Below are positions 38,186 through 45,552 of a DNA stretch of 45,552 bases, piece by piece. A program made the position numbers and the translations under genes. The DNA is taken from contig CACXAG010000002.1 in assembly GCA_902765585.1 (NCBI GenBank), positions 1-45,552 of the forward strand. Reading direction: 5' to 3'. Position 1 is the first letter of the stretch. Every line of letters starts with the position of its first letter. A model generated the notes under the pieces. It was not told where the DNA came from. It saw nothing but the letters and a program-made list of their open reading frames with translations, and did not search any database. The DNA is from an uncultured Prevotellaceae bacterium. Lineage in GTDB: Bacteria > Bacteroidota > Bacteroidia > Bacteroidales > Bacteroidaceae.

Positions 38186-39508
38186 TTATTTTCCTATACA
38201 ATGGTATTCAAAGCCATTCTCCTCGAGGTCTTCCACGTCGAAGATGTTACGGCCGTCGATGACAAGCGGATGGTTCATGGCCTTACGGATGACAGCCCAC
38301 GTAGGCAGACGGAACTCCTTCCACTCGGTGAGCAGCAACAGGGCGTCGGCATCCAACACGGCATCATACATGTCGTTACAATATTTGACGGCATCACCGA
38401 TGCGGCGCTTGCACTCAGGCATAGCTACTGGGTCGTAAGCCCGAATTTGGCAACCGGCATCCAGCAGCAACTGAATCATCACCAATGCCGTGGACTCACG
38501 CATGTCATCGGTTTCAGGCTTGAACGACAGTCCCCACATGGCAATGATCTTGCCTTTCAACGCCTCCTTGCTGCCGAAAGCCTTTACAAGCTTTTCAAAC
38601 AGAATACTCTTCTGACGTTCGTTGACACGTTCAACGGCCTTCAGCACTTCCATCGAGTAGCCGTTCTGGTCGGCAGTCTTGATAAGTGCCTTGACGTCCT
38701 TGGGGAAACAAGAACCGCCATAGCCGCAGCCGGCATAGAGGAATTTGCGTCCGATTCGCGTGTCAGCACCAATACCGGCACGCACCATGTTCACGTCAGC
38801 CCCCACACGTTCGCATAGGTTGGCAATATCATTCATGAACGAGATACGGGTAGCCAGCATCGAGTTGGCAGCATACTTGGTCATCTCTGCTGAGGGAATA
38901 TCCATAAAGATGACGCGGAAATTATTGAGCAGGAATGGCTTATACAGCTTGGTCAGCACCTTCTTGGCGCGCTCGCTCTCCACACCTACTACTACGCGGT
39001 CGGGAGACATAAAGTCTTTGATGGCATTACCCTCCTTGAGGAATTCCGGATTACTGGCGACATCAAACTCCATGTCACTCATTCCACGCTTGGCCAACTC
39101 TTCCTCAATGGCTTTCCTGACCTTGCGGGCTGTGCCCACAGGAACAGTAGACTTGGTGACCACCACCACATAATGGTTCAGGTTCTGTCCGATAGTCCGC
39201 GCTACCTGCAGCACATACTTCAGGTCTGCCGATCCATCCTCGTCAGGAGGCGTGCCGACAGCCGAGAACACAATCTGCACGTCGTCAAGCACAGAGGCCA
39301 AGTCGGTGGTAAAAGACAAGCGTCCAGCACTCACGTTTTTCTTCACCATCTCGTCCAGTCCGGGCTCATAGATGGGTATTTGGCCATCCTTCAGCCGCTC
39401 TATCTTACTCTCGTCGGTATCGACACAAACAACATGGGCACCCGTTTCTGCAAAACACGTTCCAGAAACCAATCCAACATATCCTGTTCCTACAATTGCT
39501 ATATTCAT
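38186..39508 (-). CDS. ugd: UDP-glucose 6-dehydrogenase
   Basis: The 440-aa enzyme oxidises UDP-glucose twice to UDP-glucuronate. The NAD-binding motif is GTGYVGLVSG (residues 7-16), with DTDESKIERL following. FSAVGTPPDEDGSADL, TKSTVPVGTARKV and SNPEFLKEGNAIKDFMSPDR mark the domain. The catalytic Cys267 lies in GCGYGGSCFPKD. MWGLSFKPETDDMRES and the C-terminal end are normal. UDP-glucuronate would feed the neighbouring glycosyltransferases. It lies 28 nt downstream of rfbC and is probably in its operon. Confidence 0.96.
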   Translation of the reverse strand: MNIAIVGTGYVGLVSGTCFAETGAHVVCVDTDESKIERLKDGQIPIYEPGLDEMVKKNVSAGRLSFTTDLASVLDDVQIVFSAVGTPPDEDGSADLKYVLQVARTIGQNLNHYVVVVTKSTVPVGTARKVRKAIEEELAKRGMSDMEFDVASNPEFLKEGNAIKDFMSPDRVVVGVESERAKKVLTKLYKPFLLNNFRVIFMDIPSAEMTKYAANSMLATRISFMNDIANLCERVGADVNMVRAGIGADTRIGRKFLYAGCGYGGSCFPKDVKALIKTADQNGYSMEVLKAVERVNERQKSILFEKLVKAFGSKEALKGKIIAMWGLSFKPETDDMRESTALVMIQLLLDAGCQIRAYDPVAMPECKRRIGDAVKYCNDMYDAVLDADALLLLTEWKEFRLPTWAVIRKAMNHPLVIDGRNIFDVEDLEENGFEYHCIGK

Positions 39509-39536
39509 ACGTTTTTAAAGTTGTAATAAGTTATCA

Positions 39537-40085
39537 TTATTCAAAAAGTACTGCATCCTGCAAGAGGGGCTGCTTCAAATCCTTCTCGCTGGTCATCACC
39601 TGACTGATGTCTATCGGCCATTGGATATTCAGCGTAGGATCGTTCCAGCGGATGCCGGCCTCAGCCTGGGGCGCATATACATTATCTACTTTATAAGTAA
39701 ATATGGCCTCGGGCGAGAGCACCAGAAAACCATGGGCAAAACCACGGGGAATAAAAAGCTGCCGCTTGTTCTCCTCGCTCAGCTCCACCATAATGTGCTG
39801 TCCGAACGTAGGACTGCTGCGACGGATGTCCACTGCCACGTCAAGCACCCTACCCTTGATGACACGCACCAGTTTGGCCTGCGAGAACTCACCTTTCTGG
39901 TAGTGCAAACCACGCAAGACACCATAGCTGGACTTAGATTCATTGTCCTGTATAAAGTCTATAGGAGCAACGCTGGCGTTGAACTCAGCTTGTTTCCAAC
40001 TCTCGAAAAAGTAGCCTCGGCCATCGGTAAATACGCGTGGCTCAATCAGGTAAACGCCTTTGATTGCAGTTTCTATATATTCCAT
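39537..40085 (-). CDS. rfbC: dTDP-4-dehydrorhamnose 3,5-epimerase
   Basis: The 182-aa cupin enzyme makes dTDP-4-keto-L-rhamnose. It starts MEYIETAIKGVYLIEPRVF, and DGRGYFFESWKQAEF, FIQDNESKSSYGVLRGLHYQ (catalytic His region) and RVLDVAVDIRRSSPTFGQHI follow. It ends with FIPRGFAHGFLVLSPEAIFT and the tyrosine near KVDNVY. I chose ATG 40085. A TTG 12 nt upstream gives MLEEM in frame, but the family starts here. rfbA, rfbB and rfbD are not in the window, so dTDP-rhamnose synthesis must be completed elsewhere. Its promoter (TAACTTTG, 40115-40122) is divergent from that of the HU-like/SPOR gene. Confidence 0.95.
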   Translation of the reverse strand: MEYIETAIKGVYLIEPRVFTDGRGYFFESWKQAEFNASVAPIDFIQDNESKSSYGVLRGLHYQKGEFSQAKLVRVIKGRVLDVAVDIRRSSPTFGQHIMVELSEENKRQLFIPRGFAHGFLVLSPEAIFTYKVDNVYAPQAEAGIRWNDPTLNIQWPIDISQVMTSEKDLKQPLLQDAVLFE

Positions 40086-40114
40086 CTCCTCTAACAAATA
40101 GTCTTTTCAGGCTG

Positions 40115-40122
40115 CAAAGTTA
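40115..40122 (-). promoter_or_regulatory. -7 box of rfbC
   Basis: TAACTTTG followed by GCAG on the minus strand fits the -7 consensus, 29 nt before ATG 40085. No clear -33 box. Confidence 0.55.
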
Positions 40123-40143
40123 CAATTTTTTTTTGTCATACGC

Positions 40144-40174
40144 TTGCCTATTCCGCAAAAAATTTGTAATTTTG
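40144..40174 (+). promoter_or_regulatory. promoter of the HU-like/SPOR gene
   Basis: TTG (40144-40146), a 20-bp spacer and TAATTTTG (40167-40174) fit the consensus. The transcript start should fall at about 40180, directly on the GTG start codon. Confidence 0.7.
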
Positions 40175-40179
40175 CACTC

Positions 40180-41286
40180 GTGATTGAAATAGAAAGACAT
40201 ATCGAGATTCTGTTGCTGGACAACGACTGCGTCATTGTTCCTGGCTTTGGTGGATTTGTAACTCACTACATCAATGCAAGTTACAATGAGGAAGACTATA
40301 CTTTCCAGCCTCCCCAAAGGACGCTGGGATTCAATCCGCAACTGCAGATCAACGACTCGTTGTTAGCCCAATCGTATGTCAACGCCTATGACATCAGCTA
40401 TCCCGAGGCGCTCCGCCGCATAGAAAGCGAAGTCAATGAACTGCGCGAAATACTGAGGAGCAAGGGTGAATATATGCTGGAGAACATCGGCACGCTGGCG
40501 GTCAACAACGAAGGCAGCTATATTTTCACTCCTATTGAGGCTGGCGTATTGTCACCAGAGTTGTATGGCTTGGAGGGCACGACGATGATGCGCCTGAAGG
40601 ACAAGCATTACGATACTGTCGCCAGCACGCAGTCCATCAACAGCACGCAGCCTATCGCTAACACCCAGCCCAGCGCCAACAGTAACAACGCCAGCGACGA
40701 AACGAGCTCGTCAGACAACGCTCCCGCCCTGTTGGATTTCACAGACCAGTCGGATGGTGACCGCGCTATCGAGATCAAACTGTCGTGGATACGCAATGCC
40801 GTAGCCGTGGCAGCAGCCGTCATTGTTTTCTTCCTGACGGCTACCCCCATTGCCAACAGCAATCTGGACACTCGCGACATGAGCCAGTTGCGCAGCAGCA
40901 TCGCAACGCTTTCCATGCCGAAGGACAGCAGCGTCGCCCCTGCCATCGTTGCACAGAAGGATACTGCCGCTATCGATAATGCCGCCGCTGTCGATTCCGT
41001 CAAGCAGGCTGAAGCAGCGGTTCAGGACTCCATCGCAACTCCCCAGCCCGTCGCACCTACCTACTGCCTCGTATTGGCCAGCCAGGTAAAGAAGTCGAAT
41101 GCGGAGTATTTTGTCGACCAGCTGCACCAGAAGGGTTATACTGATGCTCGCGTCTATGAGCACAACAATATTGTACGTGTTGTCTATGGCAGCTATGCCA
41201 CAGAAGGTGAGGCTTACCAGCAGCTCAACAGGCTGAATGGTACGAAGGAGTTTGCAGAAGCCTGGGTTTACAAGATCAAAGTATAG
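40180..41286 (+). CDS. HU-like (CCDC81-type) / transmembrane / SPOR protein
   Basis: The 368-aa protein is read from GTG 40180 as MIEIERHIEILLLDNDCVIV. Residues 1-135 resemble the bacterial HU-CCDC81-type double domain: PGFGGFVTHYINASY, PPQRTLGFNPQLQINDSLLA, YDISYPEALRRIESEVNELR, and LENIGTLAVNNEGSY. A Ser/Thr/Asn-rich linker (145-195), one membrane helix (204-223) and an Asp/Ala linker follow. A SPOR domain lies at 294-368 (CLVLASQVKKSNAEYFVDQL, VRVVYGSYATEGEAYQQL), which binds denuded peptidoglycan. An upstream TTG frame is rejected because its start codon is the promoter -33 element. The mRNA is probably leaderless. The architecture was, as I recall, noted in work on HU-superfamily clades; its function is untested here. 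Confidence 0.88.
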   Translation: MIEIERHIEILLLDNDCVIVPGFGGFVTHYINASYNEEDYTFQPPQRTLGFNPQLQINDSLLAQSYVNAYDISYPEALRRIESEVNELREILRSKGEYMLENIGTLAVNNEGSYIFTPIEAGVLSPELYGLEGTTMMRLKDKHYDTVASTQSINSTQPIANTQPSANSNNASDETSSSDNAPALLDFTDQSDGDRAIEIKLSWIRNAVAVAAAVIVFFLTATPIANSNLDTRDMSQLRSSIATLSMPKDSSVAPAIVAQKDTAAIDNAAAVDSVKQAEAAVQDSIATPQPVAPTYCLVLASQVKKSNAEYFVDQLHQKGYTDARVYEHNNIVRVVYGSYATEGEAYQQLNRLNGTKEFAEAWVYKIKV

Positions 41287-41320
41287 CCTCACGAATTTAC
41301 AAAGCCTCACGAATTTACAA
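41285..41320. repeat. perfect 18-bp tandem duplication
   Basis: AGCCTCACGAATTTACAA occurs twice without a gap, beginning at the stop codon of the HU-like/SPOR gene and ending 17 nt before the FHA gene. It looks like a recent slippage or duplication event. Confidence 0.9.
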
Positions 41321-41337
41321 GTTCAAAGCATAGTCTC

Positions 41338-41865
41338 ATGAAGCGAGTCAGGTGTCCCAAGTGCGACCATTATATCATCTTTGATGAAACAAAATATGCT
41401 GCTGGCTCGTCGCTGGTGTTCAAGTGCGACGAGTGCGGCCGTGAGTTTGGCATACGCATTGGCGTCTCCAAACTGAACAATACCCAGAAGGAAGAGAACC
41501 CCGACGAGCAGGAGTTTGCCAAAGCATGCGGCAGCATTGTCGTCATCGAGAACGTGTTCCACTTCAAGCAGGTCATCCCCCTCCACATGGGCGACAATGT
41601 CATTGGGCGCTACCAGAAGGGCAATCCCATCAATGCCCCCTTCGAGACCGTCGACCCCAGCGTGGACCTGAACCACTGCACCATTACCGTCAGTCGCGAC
41701 AAGCGCGGAGGATTGCGCTACACGCTGCAGGACAACAACAGCAACACGGGGACGTTTGTGGGCGACGTGGAATTGCAGCCGCGCGAACGCCGCATCATCG
41801 AGGACGGCACGCTCTTCACCCTCGGCGCCACGAGCATCATTCTACGCGGAGCCGATAGCGAGTAA
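41338..41865 (+). CDS. zinc-ribbon / FHA domain protein
   Basis: The 175-aa protein has an N-terminal zinc ribbon with CxxC pairs (CPKC at residues 6-9 and CDEC at 30-33). An FHA domain covers about residues 85-172. IGRYQKGNPINAPFETVDPS, LNHCTITVSRDKRGGLRYTL and DNNSNTGTFVGD match the FHA order GR, (S)xxH, N..GT..N. FHA domains bind phosphothreonine, so this small protein probably recognises a kinase target. The usual SxxH is NxxC-H-like here (LNHC), so binding may be altered. It follows the HU-like/SPOR gene on the same strand, 51 nt after it. Its last codons are part of a tandem repeat shared with the opposing gene. Confidence 0.88.
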   Translation: MKRVRCPKCDHYIIFDETKYAAGSSLVFKCDECGREFGIRIGVSKLNNTQKEENPDEQEFAKACGSIVVIENVFHFKQVIPLHMGDNVIGRYQKGNPINAPFETVDPSVDLNHCTITVSRDKRGGLRYTLQDNNSNTGTFVGDVELQPRERRIIEDGTLFTLGATSIILRGADSE

Positions 41866-41944
41866 GCCCCCCGAACATTTTCCTACGCGGAGCCGATAGC
41901 GAGTAACCCCCCCGAACATTTTCCTACGCGGAGCCGATAGCGAG
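41842..41944. repeat. 41-bp tandem repeat, 2.5 copies, at convergent gene ends
   Basis: Units at 41842-41882 and 41883-41923 are almost identical, and a partial third copy continues to 41944. Each unit contains both the C-terminal codons and stop of the FHA gene (plus strand, RGADSE) and the stop of the transporter gene (minus strand, IGSA). The outermost copies are used by the two genes. Confidence 0.9.
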
Positions 41945-42844
41945 GAAGACCATTCCCAACAGGACTAATGCCAGGTCGACAGCCTTGGCCTTGAGGTTCT
42001 TCTCATGGAAGAACATTGCCCCAAACAGGAAGCTGACCACAACGCTTCCTCGGCGAATCATGGACACGATGCTGATCATGGCATCGGGCAATGAGAGCGA
42101 GTAGAAATACAGGAAGTCGGCGGTGGAGAGGAAGATGCTCACGCCGATGATGGACCACTGCCAGTGGAAGGGCGTCGTCTCCTTGTGCTTGGGCCACCAC
42201 AGCAACAGCAGCATGGCCAGCATCATGAAGCACTGGTAGATGTTGTACCACGACTGCACCATCATGCGGTCCAGTCCGATGCCGCCGTCGGCAGGCGACG
42301 CCATCAGGTATTTGTCGTACAGTCCGCTGACGGCACCCAATGCCGCCGCTCCTACTATCATCCATATCCAGTGGTCGCGCTTGAAGTCGATGCCCTCCTT
42401 CTTGCCGCTATGGCTCAGCATCAGAAACGACATCACGGCCAGCAGCACGCCCGCCCACTGCCACAGGTTCAGCCGCTCGCCGAACACCAGCAGCGCTCCC
42501 ACCAGCACCATCACGGGTCGTGTGGCATTGATAGGTCCCACGATGGTCAGCGGCAGGTGCTTCATGCCGAAATAGCCCAGCACCCAGCTGGAGAGCACGA
42601 TGAGCGCCTTGAGCACGATGTACTTATGCTGTTCCCAACCGCCGGAAGCCACCTGGAACATGGAGCCGTCAAGGGTGTCGGTGGTAGCGCTCAGCACGAT
42701 GAACGGCAGGAAGATGAGCGACGAGAACAGCGTGTTCAGAAACAAGACGGGCAGAACGGCATTGCCCTTCAGTGCCTCTTTCTTGAAGGAATCGTAGCAG
42801 CCTAACAGCGCTGCCGACATAAACGCCAAAATCAGCCAAGCCAT
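41924..42844 (-). CDS. EamA/DMT-superfamily transporter
   Basis: The 306-aa inner-membrane protein is read from ATG 42844 (MAWLILAFMSAALLG); a TTG 12 nt upstream is less likely. It has about ten hydrophobic segments in two halves of the EamA pattern, each ending in the usual short loop: MKHLPLTIVGPINATRPVMV and YFYSLSLPDAMISIVSMIRR. GERLNLWQWAGVLLAVMSFL and HEKNLKAKAVDLALVLLGMV are the paired later helices. This family exports or takes up small metabolites and drugs; the substrate is not readable. It is converging with the FHA gene across a tandem repeat. The truA gene lies upstream on the same strand, 36 nt away. Confidence 0.9.
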   Translation of the reverse strand: MAWLILAFMSAALLGCYDSFKKEALKGNAVLPVLFLNTLFSSLIFLPFIVLSATTDTLDGSMFQVASGGWEQHKYIVLKALIVLSSWVLGYFGMKHLPLTIVGPINATRPVMVLVGALLVFGERLNLWQWAGVLLAVMSFLMLSHSGKKEGIDFKRDHWIWMIVGAAALGAVSGLYDKYLMASPADGGIGLDRMMVQSWYNIYQCFMMLAMLLLLWWPKHKETTPFHWQWSIIGVSIFLSTADFLYFYSLSLPDAMISIVSMIRRGSVVVSFLFGAMFFHEKNLKAKAVDLALVLLGMVFLAIGSA

Positions 42845-42880
42845 GGTATTTGACAATTTGACTATTTACAATTTACTATT

Positions 42881-43624
42881 TTACAATTTTTCGGTTGGAT
42901 AGGCGACGTTCTCCAGGAAGAGTGCCTTGGCGGGCATGGACTCGCCGGCCTGCGTGCGCTTCTTGCCTTCGATGACGGCGCGGAAGTCGTCGAGCGACAT
43001 CCTACCCCGCCCTACCTCTATCAGCGTCCCGACCACGGCACGCACCATGTTGCGCAGGAAGCGGTTGGCGGTAATGCGGAAGTACCACGTCGTCTCGGAC
43101 GTCTGCACCCACTCGGCCACGGTGACGTGACAGATGGTGGTCTTGACGTCGGAGCCGGCCTTGCAGAACGCGCCAAAGTCCTCGTACTCCAGCAGTATGC
43201 GGCCGGCCTCGTTCATGCGGGCAAAGTCCAGCTGGTAGTGAGTCTCCAAGGAATACTGTCGCAGGAAGGGGTCCTTACGCGTGTGTATATAATAATAATA
43301 GGTACGCGCGCAAGCCGAGAAGCGGGCATGCATGTCTGGGGCCACGGGCTCGATGCGATAGACGGCAATGTCCTGATGCAGCAGGCCGTTCAGCTTCTTC
43401 GCCAGCACGGCGGCGTCAAAGGGCTGGTCCGTATCGAAGTGGGCCGCCATGCGGCGCGCATGCACGCCGGCATCCGTGCGGCCAGCACCGACGATGTCGA
43501 TGGCCTCGCGCAACAGCAGCGACAGGCAGCGCTGCAATTCGCTCTGCACTGTCACGCCGTTGGGCTGTATCTGCCAACCGTGGTACTGCGTACCATCATA
43601 GCCAAACCAAATGAAATAGCGCAC
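42881..43624 (-). CDS. truA: tRNA pseudouridine synthase A
   Basis: The 247-aa enzyme makes pseudouridine at positions 38-40 of tRNA anticodon arms. The catalytic Asp51 lies in GAGRTDAGVHA. FIWFGYDGTQYHGWQIQPNG, SARTYYYYI-type sequence (SACARTYYYYIHTRKDPF), and FRITANRFLRNMVRAVVGTL complete the family. The start is GTG 43624 (RYFIWFGYDG follows), since no ATG fits in frame. It is 15 nt downstream of pepD. High GC and normal length. Confidence 0.96.
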   Translation of the reverse strand: MRYFIWFGYDGTQYHGWQIQPNGVTVQSELQRCLSLLLREAIDIVGAGRTDAGVHARRMAAHFDTDQPFDAAVLAKKLNGLLHQDIAVYRIEPVAPDMHARFSACARTYYYYIHTRKDPFLRQYSLETHYQLDFARMNEAGRILLEYEDFGAFCKAGSDVKTTICHVTVAEWVQTSETTWYFRITANRFLRNMVRAVVGTLIEVGRGRMSLDDFRAVIEGKKRTQAGESMPAKALFLENVAYPTEKL

Positions 43625-43639
43625 CTTGCAATGACCCTT

Positions 43640-45100
43640 TTATTTCGCGGGGATGTTCTTCAGGACGTCCAGCAGGTGGTCCCAGACCATCTGGACGGTG
43701 GGAATGTGCAGGCGCTCGTCGGGCGTATGGACATAGCGCAGCGTGGGACCGAAGGAAATCATGTCGAGGTTAGGATAGCGCTCGGAGAAGAGTCCGCACT
43801 CGAGTCCGGCATGGATGCCGCGGACGATGGGGTCCTTATGGAAGAGCTTTTTGTAGCTGTCGATGACGATGCGCTGCAGGTCGCTGTGGGCACGCATCTT
43901 CCAGGCGGGATAGCCGTCGCTGCTCTTGGCCTCGGCGCCGGCCAGCTGGAAGACGGCCTGGATGGTGGCGCACATGTTGTCGAGGTTGGACATGACGTTG
44001 GAGCGCTGGCTGGAGAGGATGTCGATGGCGTTCTCCGTGGAGTGGACGCTGGCGATGTTGCTGGAGGTCTCAACGAGTCCGTTCAGCTCCGGGTCCTGAC
44101 AGATGGCATAGATGCCGTTGTCGACGGCCTGCAGGGCATAGATGAAGTTGCGGGCCACCTGGGCCTCGATGACGGGCTCGGCGTCGGTGCTCTCCATGGC
44201 CCATACCATCTGCGTGTCGGCCACGTGGAATTCCTCCTCGACGTCGGCGGCGAAGACGTTCCAGTCGGCCTTGACGTTCTCCTTGACGTCGTTGGGGACG
44301 GCAATCACAAAATATCCGTCGCGGGGGATAGCGTTATGGAGCTTGCCGCTATGGAACTGTGCAAGGCGGACATTTTGATAGCGGTTCAAGGTCTGGAAGA
44401 GGAAGCGTCCCAGCAGCTTGATGGCGTTGGCGCGCTGCTTGTTGATGTCGTCGCCCGAGTGGCCGCCGACGAGTCCCTTCAGCGAGCCCTTCAGGAAGAA
44501 GCTGCCGGCGGGAGCCTCCTCGCGGGTGAAGGAAAATTTGGCAGTGGTATTTCGTCCGCCGGCACAGCTGACGAACATCTCGCCCTCGTCCTCGGAGTCG
44601 AGGTTGATGAGGAAGTCGCCGGTCATGAATCCGGCCTTCATGCCCTCGGCACCGGTCAGTCCCGTCTCCTCGTCGCGGGTGAAGACGCACTCAATCGGTC
44701 CGTGTTCAATATTGTCCGCGTCCAGCAGCGCCAGCTCTATGGCGCAGCCGATGCCGTCGTCGGCGCCCAGCGTGGTGCCCTCGGCCGTCAGCCACTCGCC
44801 GTCGATGTAGGTCTTGATGGGGTCGCGGTCGAAGTCTATCTCGTAGTCTACCAATTTGTCACACACCATGTCCATGTGGCTCTGCAGGATGACCGTCTTG
44901 CGGTTCTCCATGCCTGGTGTGGCGGCCTTGCGGATGATGACGTTGCCCGTCTCGTCGACGTTGGTGGGCAGTCCGTGGCTCTCGCCCCACTCCTTCAGGT
45001 AAGCTATCATTTTGTCCTCACGCTTCGACGGGCGTGGAATCTGGTTAATCTTCGCAAATTGCTCGAAGACGGCAGCCGGTTTCAGTTCACTCTTGTTCAT
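43640..45100 (-). CDS. pepD: aminoacyl-histidine dipeptidase (PepD-like, M20 family)
   Basis: The 486-aa cytosolic metallopeptidase cleaves Xaa-His and other dipeptides. The metal ligands are His75 and Asp77 in QSHMDM, Asp114/115 in LGADDGIG and Glu145 in DEETGLTGAEG. The late His lies in RGIHAGLECGLFSE, and TPDERLHI belongs to the second zinc site. The lid domain is near 200-380. I chose ATG 45100 (MNKSELKPAAVFEQF), which gives a 40-nt leader from the promoter. An ATG at 45145 would start at the transcription start itself. It is the first gene of pepD-truA-transporter. Confidence 0.95.
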   Translation of the reverse strand: MNKSELKPAAVFEQFAKINQIPRPSKREDKMIAYLKEWGESHGLPTNVDETGNVIIRKAATPGMENRKTVILQSHMDMVCDKLVDYEIDFDRDPIKTYIDGEWLTAEGTTLGADDGIGCAIELALLDADNIEHGPIECVFTRDEETGLTGAEGMKAGFMTGDFLINLDSEDEGEMFVSCAGGRNTTAKFSFTREEAPAGSFFLKGSLKGLVGGHSGDDINKQRANAIKLLGRFLFQTLNRYQNVRLAQFHSGKLHNAIPRDGYFVIAVPNDVKENVKADWNVFAADVEEEFHVADTQMVWAMESTDAEPVIEAQVARNFIYALQAVDNGIYAICQDPELNGLVETSSNIASVHSTENAIDILSSQRSNVMSNLDNMCATIQAVFQLAGAEAKSSDGYPAWKMRAHSDLQRIVIDSYKKLFHKDPIVRGIHAGLECGLFSERYPNLDMISFGPTLRYVHTPDERLHIPTVQMVWDHLLDVLKNIPAK

Positions 45101-45147
45101 ATTTTCTGTTTTAATTAGTTTGTATTTACTGTTTGACTTATTCATGG

Positions 45148-45179
45148 CAAAATTACGAAAAAAAAGCGGACTGACCAAA
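45148..45179 (-). promoter_or_regulatory. pepD promoter
   Basis: Minus-strand TTTG (45176-45179), a 20-bp spacer and TAATTTTG (45148-45155) match the consensus. The promoter overlaps the terminator of the upstream HU-like gene. Confidence 0.75.
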
Positions 45180-45188
45180 CGTCAGCCC
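45157..45188 (-). terminator. terminator of the HU-HIG gene overlapping the pepD promoter
   Basis: GGGCTGAC (minus strand) pairs with GTCAGTCC around loop GTTTG, followed by GCTTTTTTTT. The loop itself is the -33 box of pepD. Confidence 0.75.
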
Positions 45189-45248
45189 ACCTTTTTAATA
45201 TCTTTTATGCCGGACTACTCTAAAAAGTCCCATTAAGCTCATTCGTTT

Positions 45249-45552
45249 CTAATCCTCCCCCGGGGTGTCACTGTCGCCGCTGGGGTCGGGAGTCGGATCG
45301 GGCGTGGGCGTCGGGGTGTCACCGCCGGGCTCGTCGCCGCCTGACGGCGTGTCGCCACCCTCCTCTTCTTCCTCGTCCTCGCTGCCCTTGGCCCAAACGA
45401 GCTTAGCCGACTTGATGGCAGCCTCCAACTCGTCGCCGGCACGGAAGTACAGCTGCGGCTTGACGTCAGAGAGCTTGATGTCCTCTGCCTTCTCGAACCA
45501 GCCGCTGGAGCACGACGGGTAAATCTTGCCGAGCGGGCCGAGGTCTACGATG
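45249..45552 (-). CDS. HU-family (HIG-type) DNA-binding protein, C-terminal part
   Basis: Only the last 101 codons are in the window, ending in TAG at 45249. The visible part starts IVDLGPLGKIYPSCSSGWFE and continues KAEDIKLSDVKPQLYFRAGD and ELEAAIKSAKLVW. This matches the C-terminal half of HU-HIG-type proteins in Bacteroidetes (LG-LG-hP-SS, then a second beta arm and helix). A tail follows that is rich in Glu, Asp, Gly, Pro and Thr (EDEEEEEGGD, then PTPTPDPTPDPSGD), unusual in being so GC-rich and repetitive. It should bind DNA as a histone-like protein; the tail may be a spacer to nothing visible or a charge brush. The family assignment comes from memory. Confidence 0.72.
   Translation of the reverse strand, partial: IVDLGPLGKIYPSCSSGWFEKAEDIKLSDVKPQLYFRAGDELEAAIKSAKLVWAKGSEDEEEEEGGDTPSGGDEPGGDTPTPTPDPTPDPSGDSDTPGED

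Noticed and set aside
43127-45118. 663-codon plus-strand frame opposite pepD and truA
   Set aside because: GC-rich antisense shadow of pepD and truA, rich in Val/Asp/Gly runs, with no start signals.

Overview
The window looks like chromosomal DNA from a member of the Bacteroidales, most likely Prevotella or a close relative. The promoters I can read have the Bacteroidetes form (TTTG at -33, about 20 bp, TAnnTTTG at -7, often ending in TTTGCA). The gene content fits as well: gldE, DUF4295 beside rpmB/rpmG, a Rho with a long N-terminal insert, HU-type proteins fused to envelope domains, and clostripain-like and GH25 exported enzymes. No whole-genome comparison was possible, so the genus is an inference.

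Region 1 (1-7.8 kb) is accessory. A partial asnB is followed by a gene-poor, repeat-rich stretch and a tight four-gene minus-strand cassette at 2216-5575. In transcription order the cassette encodes a membrane-anchored 165-aa protein, a 73-aa protein, an M48-type metallopeptidase and a 552-aa membrane-anchored protein with a long glycine zipper. A 206-nt imperfect palindrome lies upstream of it. Remnants of polyvalent-protein kinase-like genes and an HTH fragment lie on both sides. The 780-6902 interval is bounded by a 47-bp direct repeat with three mismatches. After it come a candidate small RNA, a cluster of palindromes and a field of TGTGACA/TGTCACA repeats. The cassette is my best candidate for an undescribed system.

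Region 2 (7.8-28.5 kb) is mostly core genome: galE, two tRNA-Asp, a GNAT enzyme, a GT2, recR, an ABC-F ATPase and the divergent pair engB/rho. Then follow ftsY-sORF-rimO-HU-HU/LysM; rpmB-rpmG-DUF4295; pncC, tsaD, a zinc-ribbon membrane protein and GH25; a divergent clostripain-like lipoprotein; ssb-gldE; a conserved hypothetical; and a Gly-Leu-Leu-Gly tRNA cluster. Short dispersed repeats have invaded coding DNA in rimO and probably in the ABC-F gene.

Region 3 (28.7-40.1 kb) is a surface-polysaccharide locus with seven glycosyltransferases, UDP-glucose dehydrogenase and dTDP-4-dehydrorhamnose epimerase. A nitrilase-type amidase and a lipoprotein lie inside it. No flippase or polymerase is visible, so it is probably only part of a biosynthetic system.

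Region 4 (40.1-45.5 kb) holds a probably leaderless HU-like/TM/SPOR protein, an FHA zinc-ribbon protein, a DMT transporter, truA, pepD and the 3' end of a further HU-like (HIG-type) gene. The window therefore has four HU-superfamily proteins. Two of them join an HU-like cytoplasmic domain, one transmembrane segment and a periplasmic peptidoglycan-binding domain (LysM or SPOR), which suggests nucleoid-to-cell-wall tethers.
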